From the NCBI GenBank assembly GCA_028283725.1, contig JAPWKC010000001.1, forward strand, positions 124,001 through 188,000: a stretch of 64,000 bases of DNA, written 5' to 3'. Made by a program: the position numbers and the translations under genes. Shown here piece after piece: positions 21,927-30,493 of this stretch. Within the stretch, counting starts at the first letter, position 1. Every line of letters begins with the position of its first letter. This DNA comes from Neorhizobium sp. Lineage in GTDB: Bacteria; Pseudomonadota; Alphaproteobacteria; Rhizobiales; Rhizobiaceae. The notes beneath the pieces are model-generated. The model was not told the DNA's origin, searched no databases, and saw only the letters and a program-made list of their open reading frames with translations.

Positions 21927-22056
21927 GACATGTCTGCCGAACGTGGCCTCGGGTTTTCGGGCAAAGATCGGGTTTCAAGTCAAGACAGGCGCGGCAGCAA
22001 AGAGCCGAAGAGCGTCAAGGCATCTGAACGATCGCGGCGCGCCTCATACTGCGGCT

Positions 22057-22614
22057 TCAACCGGTGAAGAGCGTGCCCGGGTAGGCATGAAGATCAGGGG
22101 CGCTCTCCGTGCCGTCTCCCAAAGCGGCCTGCATGAAGACCGTGTCTAGCCAGTGGCCCTGCTTGAAGCCTGTCCCCTTCAAGGTTCCGACCATCTCGAA
22201 GCCGAGGCTCCTGTGGACCGCGACCGAGGCTGTACTGGCGCCGCCGATGACGGCCACCATCTGGCGAAAACCGAGATCCCTGCACCGCACAAGCAGTTCA
22301 CCGAGCAGTGCCTTGCCGACGCCCTTTCCGCGCGCTTCGGGCGCCAGATAGATCGAATCCTCCACCAGCCAGCGATAGGCAGGCCGCGTCCGGAAGGCAG
22401 ACGCATAGGCGTAGCCGATCAACGTGCCGTCATCGGTGACGGCTGCGATATAGGGATAGCCCTGTTCGGTGATCGCCTTGAAGCGCTCTTCCATCTCATC
22501 GATCCCCGGCGGGGTGATTTCATAGCTTGCCGTGCCATTCAGCACGCTGTCGCGGTAGATGGCGGCAATCCGGACGATGTCCAGCGGTTCGGCATTGCGG
22601 ATACGAAAGGTCAT
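22057..22614 (-). CDS. GNAT acetyltransferase, phosphinothricin/methionine-derivative type
   Basis: The 185-residue N-acetyltransferase resembles the Pat/MnaT (YncA) group, which acetylates phosphinothricin, methionine sulphone or related amino acids. N-terminal IRNAEPLDIVRIAAIYRDSV and NGTASYEI match that group, and acetyl-CoA is bound by the RGKGVGKALL loop. A later GFKQGHWLDTVFMQ is also typical. The actual substrate cannot be read from sequence. It is convergent with the DUF2794 gene. Confidence 0.86.
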   Translation of the reverse strand: MTFRIRNAEPLDIVRIAAIYRDSVLNGTASYEITPPGIDEMEERFKAITEQGYPYIAAVTDDGTLIGYAYASAFRTRPAYRWLVEDSIYLAPEARGKGVGKALLGELLVRCRDLGFRQMVAVIGGASTASVAVHRSLGFEMVGTLKGTGFKQGHWLDTVFMQAALGDGTESAPDLHAYPGTLFTG

Positions 22615-22704
22615 GGTCTCGTTCGCTCAAGGCTGAAGGATGCCCGTGGGCACAGGATAAAACGCTAGTGCCGTCTGTGTATGCGGGCAAGGCGAAAGAC
22701 CAAT

Positions 22705-22731
22705 AAAAAAGGCGGCCCGGAGGCCGCCTTT
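22705..22731 (-). terminator. terminator of the Bax1-family gene
   Basis: A perfect 10-bp stem (22708-22717 with 22722-22731) around a 4-base loop is followed, read on the minus strand, by TTTTTT. It lies 37 bases after the stop at 22769. Confidence 0.9.
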
Positions 22732-22768
22732 CGCTTGGTCGGTGTCACCCACCAACCTGTTTCCTTGA

Positions 22769-23515
22769 TCAGTTGTTCCGGTTGCCGAGGAACTGCATGA
22801 GGAAGGTGAAGAGGTTGATAAAGTCGAGATAAAGGGTCAGCGCGCCCATGATTGCCTTGCGGCCCATGACGGCGGTGTCATCGCCTTCGAAGTACATTTC
22901 CTTGATCTTCTGCGTATCATAGGCGGTGAGGCCTGCGAAAATCAGCACGCCGATCACCGAGATGGCGAAGCCGAGAGCCGACGATGCCAGGAAGATGTTG
23001 ACGAGCGACGCGATGATCACGCCGAACAGACCCATGATCAGGAACGAGCCCATCGCCGACAGGTCACGACGCGTCGTGTAGCCGTAGAGCGACAGGGCGC
23101 CGAAGGATGCTGCGGTAACGAAGAAGGTCTGCACGATGCTCGTCTGGGTATAGACGAGGAACAGCGAAGACAGCGAAAGACCCATCAGCGCGGCATAGAC
23201 CCAGAAGGTCGTCTGCGCTGCGGCAACGCTCATGCGATTGATGCGGAAGCCCAGGAAGAACACCACTGCAAGCGGGGCGAAGATCACCACCCAGCGAAGC
23301 GGCGTCTGGAACAGCGCCGCGCCGAATTGCGTCAGGTGATTGTCCTGAACTGCGAGATTAAAAGCCAGGTACGCCGCGACCCCAGTGATCGCAAGACCCA
23401 GTGCCATCAGGTTATAAACCTTCAGCATGTAGGACCGCAGTCCCTGGTCGATCATTGCACCCGATTGAGCGCGGTTCTGCGCTGCTCGGTTCTGGTAGTT
23501 GTTGAAGTCAGCCAT
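22769..23515 (-). CDS. Bax inhibitor-1/YccA family membrane protein
   Basis: The 248-residue protein has seven transmembrane helices. It carries the BI-1 signatures YMLKVYNLMALGLAITGVAA, ALSLYGYTTRRDLS and GLTAYDTQKIKEMY, and near its C-terminus LYLDFINLFTFLMQFLGNRN. Bacterial members such as YccA and YetJ are proposed to be pH-sensitive calcium leak channels or FtsH modulators; the role in this organism is not known. It is a single-gene unit with its own terminator. Confidence 0.93.
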   Translation of the reverse strand: MADFNNYQNRAAQNRAQSGAMIDQGLRSYMLKVYNLMALGLAITGVAAYLAFNLAVQDNHLTQFGAALFQTPLRWVVIFAPLAVVFFLGFRINRMSVAAAQTTFWVYAALMGLSLSSLFLVYTQTSIVQTFFVTAASFGALSLYGYTTRRDLSAMGSFLIMGLFGVIIASLVNIFLASSALGFAISVIGVLIFAGLTAYDTQKIKEMYFEGDDTAVMGRKAIMGALTLYLDFINLFTFLMQFLGNRNN

Positions 23516-23679
23516 GGTTTCCTCTTCAAGCTCCGGAATTGGTCACGGTGTCGGGCCCCCTTGGTCAGACCCAGGCGCCGCTGCGGAGCTCAGCTAGCCT
23601 GATCTCAAATATGATGCGATATCGCCGATGATACAAGGGGGCGGCGGTTGTAGCGGCCGCACGGTCGGCCGGCACGGCC

Positions 23680-26238
23680 TCACAATTCGCGGAGCACGGG
23701 CGCTGCTTTCTGGCCGAGAATGCGCCATGTGCCGATCAGACCTATGCCAACCGTCAGCACCAGCGCGACGATCAGGGTGATCAGGGCGACGTCCGGCATG
23801 AAGGTCGACGGCAGTTTCATGATCCGGCTGACGATATACCAGGCCGAAAGCCCGCCGGCGACGAGTGCGAAGATCGCCGTTGCCGTACCAAGGATCAGGT
23901 ATTCGTAGGTGAAGGCGCGGATCAGCATAGAGCGCGTGCCGCCGAGCGTCTTCAGGATCACCGCATCGTGGGTGCGGGCGCGATTTCCGGCCGCGAGCGC
24001 CCCGGAGAGGACGAGGATCGAGGCGATCAGGGCAACGGCCGCCGCGGCGCGGATCGCGGTCGCCAGCTGGCCTAAAAGCTCGTCCACGACGCTGATCGCA
24101 TCCTTGACCCTGACGCTGGTGATCGTCGGATAGGCATTGGTGACGGTACGCAGGATGGCCGCCTCCTGCTGATCGGTGGCTGCCGGTTCGCTCAACGTAG
24201 CAAGCCAGGCATGCGGCGCCCCGGCAAAGGTGTTGGGCGAAAAGACCATGACGAAGTTGATCGATAGCGACTGCCAGTTGATCCGCCGCAGGTTGGCGAT
24301 CTTGGCGGTGATGTTGCGGCCGAGCACGTTGACGGTCACTGTATCGCCGAGCTTCAGGCCGAGTTCGCCAGCCTCTTCGGCCGAGAACGAGACGAGCGGC
24401 TCTCCCTTGTAATCCGCCGGCCACCAGTCGCCTGAGACCAGCGTCGAATTGGAGGGCACCTTGTCTTCGTAGGTAATGCCGCGGTCGCCGCGCAGAACCC
24501 AGCGTCCGGCCGGCGGTACGCTCATCTGCGTTACATCCTTGCCGTTGAAGGCGAGGATGCGCCCGCGCAGCATCGGAACTTCGGTGACCGTTCCCGTCGG
24601 CGCCTGTTTCTTGATGAGATCGACAAACGCCTGGCGTTCAGAGCCCTGAATATCGACGAAGAAGAAGTTCGGCGCCTGCTGGGCGATGCGTCCCGTCAGC
24701 TGGCTGCGCATATTGCCGTCGATCAGCGCCAGCGTCACGAGAAGTGCGAGACCGAGGCCTAGGGACAGGACCACGGATGGCGTCAAGGCACCGGGTCGGT
24801 GGATGTTGCCGATCGCAAGCCTGAGCGCCGGTGAATTGACCCGCGGGCTGCGGCGGGCAAGGGCTGCAATCAGGGCCGCGACGAGGCGAAGCAGGATGAA
24901 GGCCCCGGCGGTTGCAACGAGAAAGACGAAGGCGATGAAACGGTCTTCTGCGGTGATGATTGCGAGAGCGGACAGGGCAGCAAGCGCTGCCAGACCTGCG
25001 ATGACATAAGGCCAGGAGGGAAGGCGGCGCGTGTCAAAACCCTGTTCGCGGAAAAGCGCAGTGGCCGGCACCTGCCGAGCGTGGCCGAGCGGCAGGATGG
25101 CGAAGGCAAATGTGATCAGCAGGCCGAAGAGCGCCGAAAGGCCAAGTGCGCCGGGATAGAATGCCAGTCCATCCGGCACGGGCAGAACGCCGCGCAGGAA
25201 TTCCAGCGCGATCATCGGAGCCACACCGCCGACGACAACACCGATCAGGATGCCGATCACCGCAAGAATCATGATCTGCATCAGATAGATGGTGGTCACG
25301 ACGCCGGCCGGGGCGCCCAGGCATTTGAAGGTGGCGATCGTCGTGCGCTTGGCATCGAGAAATGCCCTGACGGCATTGGCGACTCCGACACCGCCGACGA
25401 TAAGGGCGGTGAGGCCGACAAGTGTCAGAAACTGCGAGAAACGCTCGACGTTTTCCGTCAATGAGGGCGCGGCCCGGTCACTGGTGCGGACAGACCAGCC
25501 TGCACTTGGAAAATCCCGGTTCGCCTGTTGCTGGATGGCGGCGCGGCGGGACGGGTTGTCGAGCCTGATCTTGTAAGACGTTTCGACGAGGCTGCCGGTC
25601 GTCATCAGGCCGGACGCGACGAGCGCGTCGCGGCTTACCATCAGGCGCGGAGCAAAGCCGAAGCCGTCCGAGAGCTGGTCCGGTTCGGCATTGACCGCGC
25701 CGCGCATCACGAGCTTTGCCTTGCCCAGCAACAGTTCATCACCATCCTTCAGGCCGAGCCTGTCCATCAGAAGCGGTGCTGCCAGAGCGCCAAACCGGTC
25801 GCCATCCTTTGCCAGAAGCTGCGGCAGGGGTTGATCGGGCGTTGCATCCAGCGTGCCATAGAGCGGGTAGGCGCCATCGACAGCCTTGACCTCGACCAGC
25901 GACTGGTCGGAGCCGTCGGGCTTGCGGGCCATGGAGCGCAGGCCGGTCGAAACGGAAACCTTGCCCAGACCATCGATGAAGGCGCGCTCCTGCTGATCGG
26001 CCTCGCGATTGTTCAATTCGAAACGGATATCGCCGGCGAGAAGCTGCTGCCCCTGTCCGGCAATCGCATCGGTGATGGCGCCGGCAACCGAGTTGACGGT
26101 ACCGATCGCGGCCGTGCCGAGCGCGATACAGGCGAGAAAGATATAAAAGCCTTTGAGGCCGCCGCGCATCTCGCGCAAGGCCAGGCGCAACGAAATGCGC
26201 AGCCGGCCGGCCCAGTCCGAGCGAAGGATCGCGCTCAT
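23680..26238 (-). CDS. FtsX-like ABC transporter permease (YbbP type)
   Basis: This 852-residue membrane protein has an N-terminal helix (about 25-50), a large periplasmic domain, a first FtsX-like permease core, more helices, a second soluble region and a C-terminal FtsX core. This is the double-FtsX layout of YbbP, the partner of YbbA, in a group thought to act with lysophospholipase TesA in envelope lipid handling. The start overlaps the ATPase stop by 4 bases. The YbbA-YbbP-TesA neighbourhood of E. coli is reproduced here. Confidence 0.9.
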   Translation of the reverse strand: MSAILRSDWAGRLRISLRLALREMRGGLKGFYIFLACIALGTAAIGTVNSVAGAITDAIAGQGQQLLAGDIRFELNNREADQQERAFIDGLGKVSVSTGLRSMARKPDGSDQSLVEVKAVDGAYPLYGTLDATPDQPLPQLLAKDGDRFGALAAPLLMDRLGLKDGDELLLGKAKLVMRGAVNAEPDQLSDGFGFAPRLMVSRDALVASGLMTTGSLVETSYKIRLDNPSRRAAIQQQANRDFPSAGWSVRTSDRAAPSLTENVERFSQFLTLVGLTALIVGGVGVANAVRAFLDAKRTTIATFKCLGAPAGVVTTIYLMQIMILAVIGILIGVVVGGVAPMIALEFLRGVLPVPDGLAFYPGALGLSALFGLLITFAFAILPLGHARQVPATALFREQGFDTRRLPSWPYVIAGLAALAALSALAIITAEDRFIAFVFLVATAGAFILLRLVAALIAALARRSPRVNSPALRLAIGNIHRPGALTPSVVLSLGLGLALLVTLALIDGNMRSQLTGRIAQQAPNFFFVDIQGSERQAFVDLIKKQAPTGTVTEVPMLRGRILAFNGKDVTQMSVPPAGRWVLRGDRGITYEDKVPSNSTLVSGDWWPADYKGEPLVSFSAEEAGELGLKLGDTVTVNVLGRNITAKIANLRRINWQSLSINFVMVFSPNTFAGAPHAWLATLSEPAATDQQEAAILRTVTNAYPTITSVRVKDAISVVDELLGQLATAIRAAAAVALIASILVLSGALAAGNRARTHDAVILKTLGGTRSMLIRAFTYEYLILGTATAIFALVAGGLSAWYIVSRIMKLPSTFMPDVALITLIVALVLTVGIGLIGTWRILGQKAAPVLREL

Positions 26239-26945
26239 GCCAGCGCCGCCTTCGGGGCGGCCTGATCGCTGCTGTCGCCGACGATTTCGCCGGATCGGAC
26301 GCGGATCTGGCGCGAGCAGCGGGTTGCGAGTGCGTTGTCATGGGTGACGAGCAGCAGCGTCGTGCCGCGCTCCGCCTGTTTGGAAAAGAGAAGGTCGGCG
26401 ATCTGGCGGCCGGTTTCTGTGTCGAGATTGCCGGTCGGTTCGTCGGCGATCAGCACGGCCGGCGAAGGAGCCAGTGCACGGGCAATTGCCACACGCTGCT
26501 GCTCGCCGCCCGACAACTGGCCCGGATAATGGTTGAGACGTTCGCCCAAGCCGACTGCTATCAGTTCGCGGCGGGCGATCTCGAACGGATTGGCGGTGTT
26601 GGCGAGTTCCAGCGGCACGGCGACATTTTCCAACGCCGTCATGTTTGCGATCAGATGGAAAGACTGGAAGACGATGCCGATATTCTTGCCGCGAAAATCC
26701 GCAAGTGCGTCTTCGGAAAGATCATGCAACGGGGTGCCGGCGATCTCTATTTCGCCGCTATCGAGCCGTTCGAGGCCTGCAAGCACCATCAGCAGTGTCG
26801 ACTTGCCGGAGCCCGAGGGGCCGATGATGCCGACGGACTGGCCCTCTGTGATGGTCAGGTCTAGCGATTTCAGCACATGGACCGAGGCTGCGGCGTTGCC
26901 GAGCGTCAGATCAGCCTTCTTCAGCGTGATGATGGTTTTAGTCAA
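26235..26945 (-). CDS. ABC transporter ATP-binding protein (YbbA/LolD type)
   Basis: The 236-residue ATPase has Walker A GPSGSGKST, Q-loop VFQSFHL, signature LSGGEQQRVAIARAL, Walker B VLIADEPTGNLD and the switch histidine in VTHD. It belongs to the MacB/LolD/YbbA group that drives FtsX-type permeases. I place the start at a TTG (26945, MTKTIITLKK), with AGGA nine bases upstream. The frame is open further, but that part would overlap the divergent tesA gene. Confidence 0.9.
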   Translation of the reverse strand: MTKTIITLKKADLTLGNAAASVHVLKSLDLTITEGQSVGIIGPSGSGKSTLLMVLAGLERLDSGEIEIAGTPLHDLSEDALADFRGKNIGIVFQSFHLIANMTALENVAVPLELANTANPFEIARRELIAVGLGERLNHYPGQLSGGEQQRVAIARALAPSPAVLIADEPTGNLDTETGRQIADLLFSKQAERGTTLLLVTHDNALATRCSRQIRVRSGEIVGDSSDQAAPKAALA

Positions 26946-27017
26946 AAGAAGGCGTCCTATATGTTGAAAGACAGAACCGATGCCGCATTGCGGTATGTGC
27001 AATCTAGGAGACGACCC

Positions 27018-27668
27018 TTGGGTTTTAAAGCAAGCATCCTTCAATTCGTCGTCATGACGGCGCTCGCCTTCGTTGCCGCGCCTGCTTATTCGCAGGATCG
27101 GCCATTGCAGATCGTCGGCTTCGGCGACAGTCTGATGGCCGGCTACCAGCTGGCACCGACCGAATCCTACACCGCACAGCTCGAAGCGGCGTTGAAGAAG
27201 AAAGGCGAGAATATTGTCGTCACCAATGCCGGCGTTTCCGGCGATACGACATCCGGCGGGCTTTCGCGCATCGACTGGTCGGTGCCCGATAGCACGGACG
27301 GCGTCATCCTCGAACTCGGCGCCAATGATGCTCTGCGGGGTATTTCGCCCGAACAGACGCAGAAGAACCTCGACGAGATGATCTCACGCCTGAAATCCCG
27401 CAATATTCCCGTCTTCCTCATCGGTATTCTGGCGCCGCCGAACATGGGTCAGGATTATGCCGACAAGTTCAACCCGATCTACAAGACGCTGGCCGACAAG
27501 TATTCGCTACCCCTCTATCCATTCTTCCTCGATGGTGTCGCGACCGTGCCTGGAACGCAGCTTGGGGATGGCATGCATCCCAATCCGAAGGGCGTCGGGA
27601 TCATGGTCGAAAAGACGATCGGGCCGTTCGAAAGCTTTCTGGGGGCGGTTAAGGATAAGAAGAAATAG
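27018..27668 (+). CDS. tesA: GDSL-family arylesterase / lysophospholipase TesA
   Basis: TesA is a periplasmic SGNH hydrolase with esterase, thioesterase and lysophospholipase activity. Block I GFGDSLMAGY holds the serine, GVSGDTT the glycine block, LELGANDALRG the asparagine block, and DGMHPNPKG the catalytic Asp and His. I choose the TTG at 27018 because AGGAG lies 7 bases upstream; it gives a short signal peptide (cleavage after AYSQ) and 216 residues. An ATG at 26961 would add 19 residues that spoil the signal peptide. It is divergent from the ABC exporter genes. Confidence 0.91.
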   Translation: MGFKASILQFVVMTALAFVAAPAYSQDRPLQIVGFGDSLMAGYQLAPTESYTAQLEAALKKKGENIVVTNAGVSGDTTSGGLSRIDWSVPDSTDGVILELGANDALRGISPEQTQKNLDEMISRLKSRNIPVFLIGILAPPNMGQDYADKFNPIYKTLADKYSLPLYPFFLDGVATVPGTQLGDGMHPNPKGVGIMVEKTIGPFESFLGAVKDKKK

Positions 27669-27734
27669 CAACTTGCGCGGAACGGGATTGCATGATTCGC
27701 TGTTGTTGTTCGCAAGAGATTCGAGGAGGTCCGT

Positions 27735-28325
27735 ATGCCGAGACTTTTTACCGCCCTCGAAATACCGCGCAATGTAGCGATGTCACTGTCGCTCCTACGC
27801 GGTGGGCTGCCAGGCGCGCGATGGATCGACGTCGAAAACTACCACGTCACCCTGCGCTTCATCGGCGATGTCGATAACCGGACGGCAGACGAGATCGTCG
27901 ACCGGCTCGACCGCATCGACCGGCCCGAGTTCCAGATGTCGCTGACCGGTATCGGCTCGTTCGGATCGAAGAAGCCGCATTCGGTCTGGGCCGGCGTTTC
28001 CGCCTCTCCGGAGCTTGCTGCCCTGCAAGGCGAGATCGAAAGAATCTGCCAGCGGATCGGCCTGCCGCCGGACCCGAGAAAATTCATGCCGCATGTGACG
28101 CTGGCGAGACTGAAGCACTGCCGGCTCGACGATGTCGTTCACTACCTTTCGGGGCGCGGGAATTTTCACACCGCGCCTTTTTTCGTTCCGCGCTTCGTTC
28201 TCCTGTCGTCGAAGGAGTCCGTCGGTGGCGGGCCCTATGTTACCGAGGAGATCTTTTCCTTGCGCGACACCAGTTACGGTTATGAGCATGACGGCGAGAT
28301 GGAGCAGGCAAAGGGCTTTTTCTGA
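27735..28325 (+). CDS. thpR: RNA 2',3'-cyclic phosphodiesterase
   Basis: The 196-residue 2H phosphoesterase has the two catalytic HxT motifs, H37-x-T39 in YHVTLRF and H120-x-T122 in MPHVTLAR. It hydrolyses 2',3'-cyclic phosphodiester ends of RNA to 2'-phosphates and can ligate tRNA halves in vitro. The ATG has GAGGAGG just upstream. It stands 66 bases after tesA and could be co-transcribed with it. Confidence 0.92.
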   Translation: MPRLFTALEIPRNVAMSLSLLRGGLPGARWIDVENYHVTLRFIGDVDNRTADEIVDRLDRIDRPEFQMSLTGIGSFGSKKPHSVWAGVSASPELAALQGEIERICQRIGLPPDPRKFMPHVTLARLKHCRLDDVVHYLSGRGNFHTAPFFVPRFVLLSSKESVGGGPYVTEEIFSLRDTSYGYEHDGEMEQAKGFF

Positions 28326-28430
28326 CAGCCAGTCGCCGTTCGACACTCGGATCGCAGCGTTGATGCGCTGCAATTGAACTCCGGTCCGGCGGCACCATAT
28401 CTGGTGTCTCATCAAACCGATGGAGCAATC

Positions 28431-28823
28431 ATGGACGAGGTGAAGATCGGCGAAATCCTGCTGCCGGGCGACGAACAGACGCAGGAGCGGCGCGAAAAGC
28501 AGGTGCGGGCGCGGTTCTGGCCGGCGATGAGGAAGGCTATCCGCTACGTGCCGTTCAGCCGCGATCTCATCGCCTCCTATTATTGCGCCATCGACCGGCA
28601 GACGCCGATGCGCGTCAGGGGCATCCTGCTTGCGGCACTTGCCTATTTCATCCTGCCGTTCGATCTCATTCCCGACTTTCTGGCCCTTGCCGGCTATACG
28701 GACGATGCTGCGGTGATCGCGGTGGCGCTCAGAATGATCCAGGGCCACATCACCGATCGGCATTATGAAGCGGCCGATGCCATCCTTGCCGACGATCCGG
28801 ATCTTTCGGCCGCGCACGCGTGA
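28431..28823 (+). CDS. YkvA/DUF1232 family membrane protein
   Basis: The 130-residue protein has the DUF1232 core DRQTPMRVRGILLAALAYFI followed by LPFDLIPDFLALAGYTDDAA, which forms one or two membrane helices ending in the family D-L-I-P-D motif. The ATG at 28431 is preceded by GGAG at good spacing; upstream in-frame codons lack one. The family function is unknown. Confidence 0.87.
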   Translation: MDEVKIGEILLPGDEQTQERREKQVRARFWPAMRKAIRYVPFSRDLIASYYCAIDRQTPMRVRGILLAALAYFILPFDLIPDFLALAGYTDDAAVIAVALRMIQGHITDRHYEAADAILADDPDLSAAHA

Positions 28824-28853
28824 GCATGCCGGCTTCGAGAGGGGATGATCCCG

Positions 28854-29417
28854 TTACTTCACGCCGGTATCGTCCAGGGCACGGCGCAGGCGCTCGAAGG
28901 CCAGCCTGATGCGGGACTTGACGGTGCCAAGCGGAAGGCCCGTCGCCGCCGCTATTTCCGAATGCGACTGGCCGAGAAAAAACGCGGCCCGGACGAGCTC
29001 CATCTGTTCGCCCGGTATTTCGGCCAGCGCTTTCCTGACCGTCGCCTCGCGCTCCTGGGTTTCGAAATCGATATCGACGCCGGGCACTTCGAGAAGCTGG
29101 TAGAAGGGGTCGTGGTGATCCAGCATGCGGTTGCGGGCGCGCCGCTGCGCATCGATGCGGCGGTTGCGGGCAATCCTGAACAGCCAGGTCGATAGCGACG
29201 AGCGATCAGGCGAATACAGATCGGCGCGATGCCAGAGAACCGTCATCACCTCCTGAACCAGCTCTTCGGCTTCATCCACCGTCATGCCGCGCTTCAGCAG
29301 CCACGATTTGAGGCGCGGCGCAAAGTGATCGAAAAGCGCGGTGAATGCCGCCTGATCGCGGTCTTCGGCCACTGCCTTCATCAAGCGGGCGAAGTGGTCT
29401 TTCTCGTCCACGTCCAT
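28854..29417 (-). CDS. ECF-family RNA polymerase sigma factor
   Basis: The 187-residue ECF sigma factor has sigma region 2 (about 20-95: FDHFAPRLKSWLLKRGM, then the -10-binding STWLFRIARNRRIDAQRR) and region 4 (about 130-180: GQSHSEIAAATGLPLGTVKS). It resembles the RpoE/SigK group that is often paired with a ChrR-type zinc anti-sigma factor. No anti-sigma gene is next to it: downstream is the convergent DUF1232 gene and upstream the divergent ialB. What controls it, and its promoter set, are unknown. Confidence 0.92.
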   Translation of the reverse strand: MDVDEKDHFARLMKAVAEDRDQAAFTALFDHFAPRLKSWLLKRGMTVDEAEELVQEVMTVLWHRADLYSPDRSSLSTWLFRIARNRRIDAQRRARNRMLDHHDPFYQLLEVPGVDIDFETQEREATVRKALAEIPGEQMELVRAAFFLGQSHSEIAAATGLPLGTVKSRIRLAFERLRRALDDTGVK

Positions 29418-29744
29418 TTAGGTCGCGCAACACTTTCTGTGAATCGCGTCATTTGCGCCTATTCTAATGTCAATCTGCGAGTTTCGGAAAGAACAAACTC
29501 TTGCCCAATTCCTTGTGTCACTGCTGAACTTACGCAGGAATTGGTTGGCGGGAGAAAATCCAGGCAAAGTTACCGGAAGCAAGGCCGTCACCCGGTATCG
29601 GGATGTGGCTTGGCGCGGGCCACGACATATGTCGGGCATTGACGCTTTGGTAACCAGAATTACGTCAAAATGAACCTAACCGTAAGACGATCCAAGGATG
29701 GGGCCGAACAAGGACCCGGAAATAAGAAAAATCGGCAGGAGACC
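29418..29744. other. divergent intergenic region between ECF sigma gene and ialB
   Basis: These 327 bases contain the promoters of both genes. I see a perfect 12-bp palindrome CGACATATGTCG at 29623-29634. A TTGACG at 29639-29644 could be a -35 element for ialB, but the -10 partner is poor. An in-frame start at 29670 exists for ialB, but it would put 25 charged residues before the signal peptide. No gene is recognisable. Confidence 0.45.
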
Positions 29745-30248
29745 ATGTCTGTAAAAACAGTAGCAATCGCGTTGGCACTGACGTTGGCAGGCGCCGGCAT
29801 CGCTTCCGCCCAGACGCCCAACCGCATCCAGCAGTTCAAAGCATGGGGTGCCTATTCCTACAAATCGGGCAACAGCACGGTCTGCTACGTCCTTTCCGTT
29901 CCGACGAAGAAGGAACCGGCGAGCGTCGATCATGGTGATATCTTCTTCATCGTGACCCAGCGGCCCGGCCAGAACATTTCCTACGAGCCGCAGGCGATGG
30001 TGGGATACACGCTGCAGGCCAATTCGAAGGTGGTCGTCACCATCGACAACAAGAATTTCACCATGTTCACCAAGGACAAGGCTGCCTGGGTGGAAAATGC
30101 CGCCGAAGAGCCGGCGCTGGTGGCTGCGATGAAGACGGGGCATGCGATGAGCGTCCATGCCGTCTCTGGCCGGGGTACAAAGACATCCTACGATTATTCA
30201 CTGCAGGGCGTTTCTGCGGCGTTGAAGCAGATCGAGACCTGCAAGTAA
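29745..30248 (+). CDS. invasion-associated locus B (IalB) family protein
   Basis: The 167-residue secreted protein has a signal peptide (about 1-22, cleavage after ASAQ) and the IalB fold with WGAYSYKSGNSTVCYVLSVP and a C-terminal cysteine in IETCK. The two cysteines may pair in the periplasm. The family is named after a Bartonella factor for erythrocyte entry, but it is widespread in free-living and symbiotic rhizobia where its role is unknown. AGGAG precedes the ATG. A strong hairpin follows the gene. Confidence 0.9.
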   Translation: MSVKTVAIALALTLAGAGIASAQTPNRIQQFKAWGAYSYKSGNSTVCYVLSVPTKKEPASVDHGDIFFIVTQRPGQNISYEPQAMVGYTLQANSKVVVTIDNKNFTMFTKDKAAWVENAAEEPALVAAMKTGHAMSVHAVSGRGTKTSYDYSLQGVSAALKQIETCK

Positions 30249-30271
30249 GCAGAAATCGGGATTTATCGGGC

Positions 30272-30296
30272 AAGGGCCGGCGTCATGCCGGCCCTT
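30272..30296 (+). terminator. hairpin after ialB, probable terminator
   Basis: A perfect 10-bp stem, 30272-30281 with 30287-30296, surrounds GTCAT. The T-tract is poor (TT, then CGTCGTT), so termination efficiency is uncertain. Confidence 0.6.
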
Positions 30297-30493
30297 CGTC
30301 GTTGCGGCCTATGTCGTCTTTTGCCGCAGATAGTGACGGCGCGTCGTTTTGATGATAAAGGGCGCTGCAACAGTTGTCTCGAACCGCGGCTAGCGTCCGT
30401 GGTGTCGAAGATGAAAGAGTTTCACGCACAGACATGCCAATCCGCTCTCGCCATCAGGCGAGGGAACGGCAGCATGTTGATTGGGATTGCACA

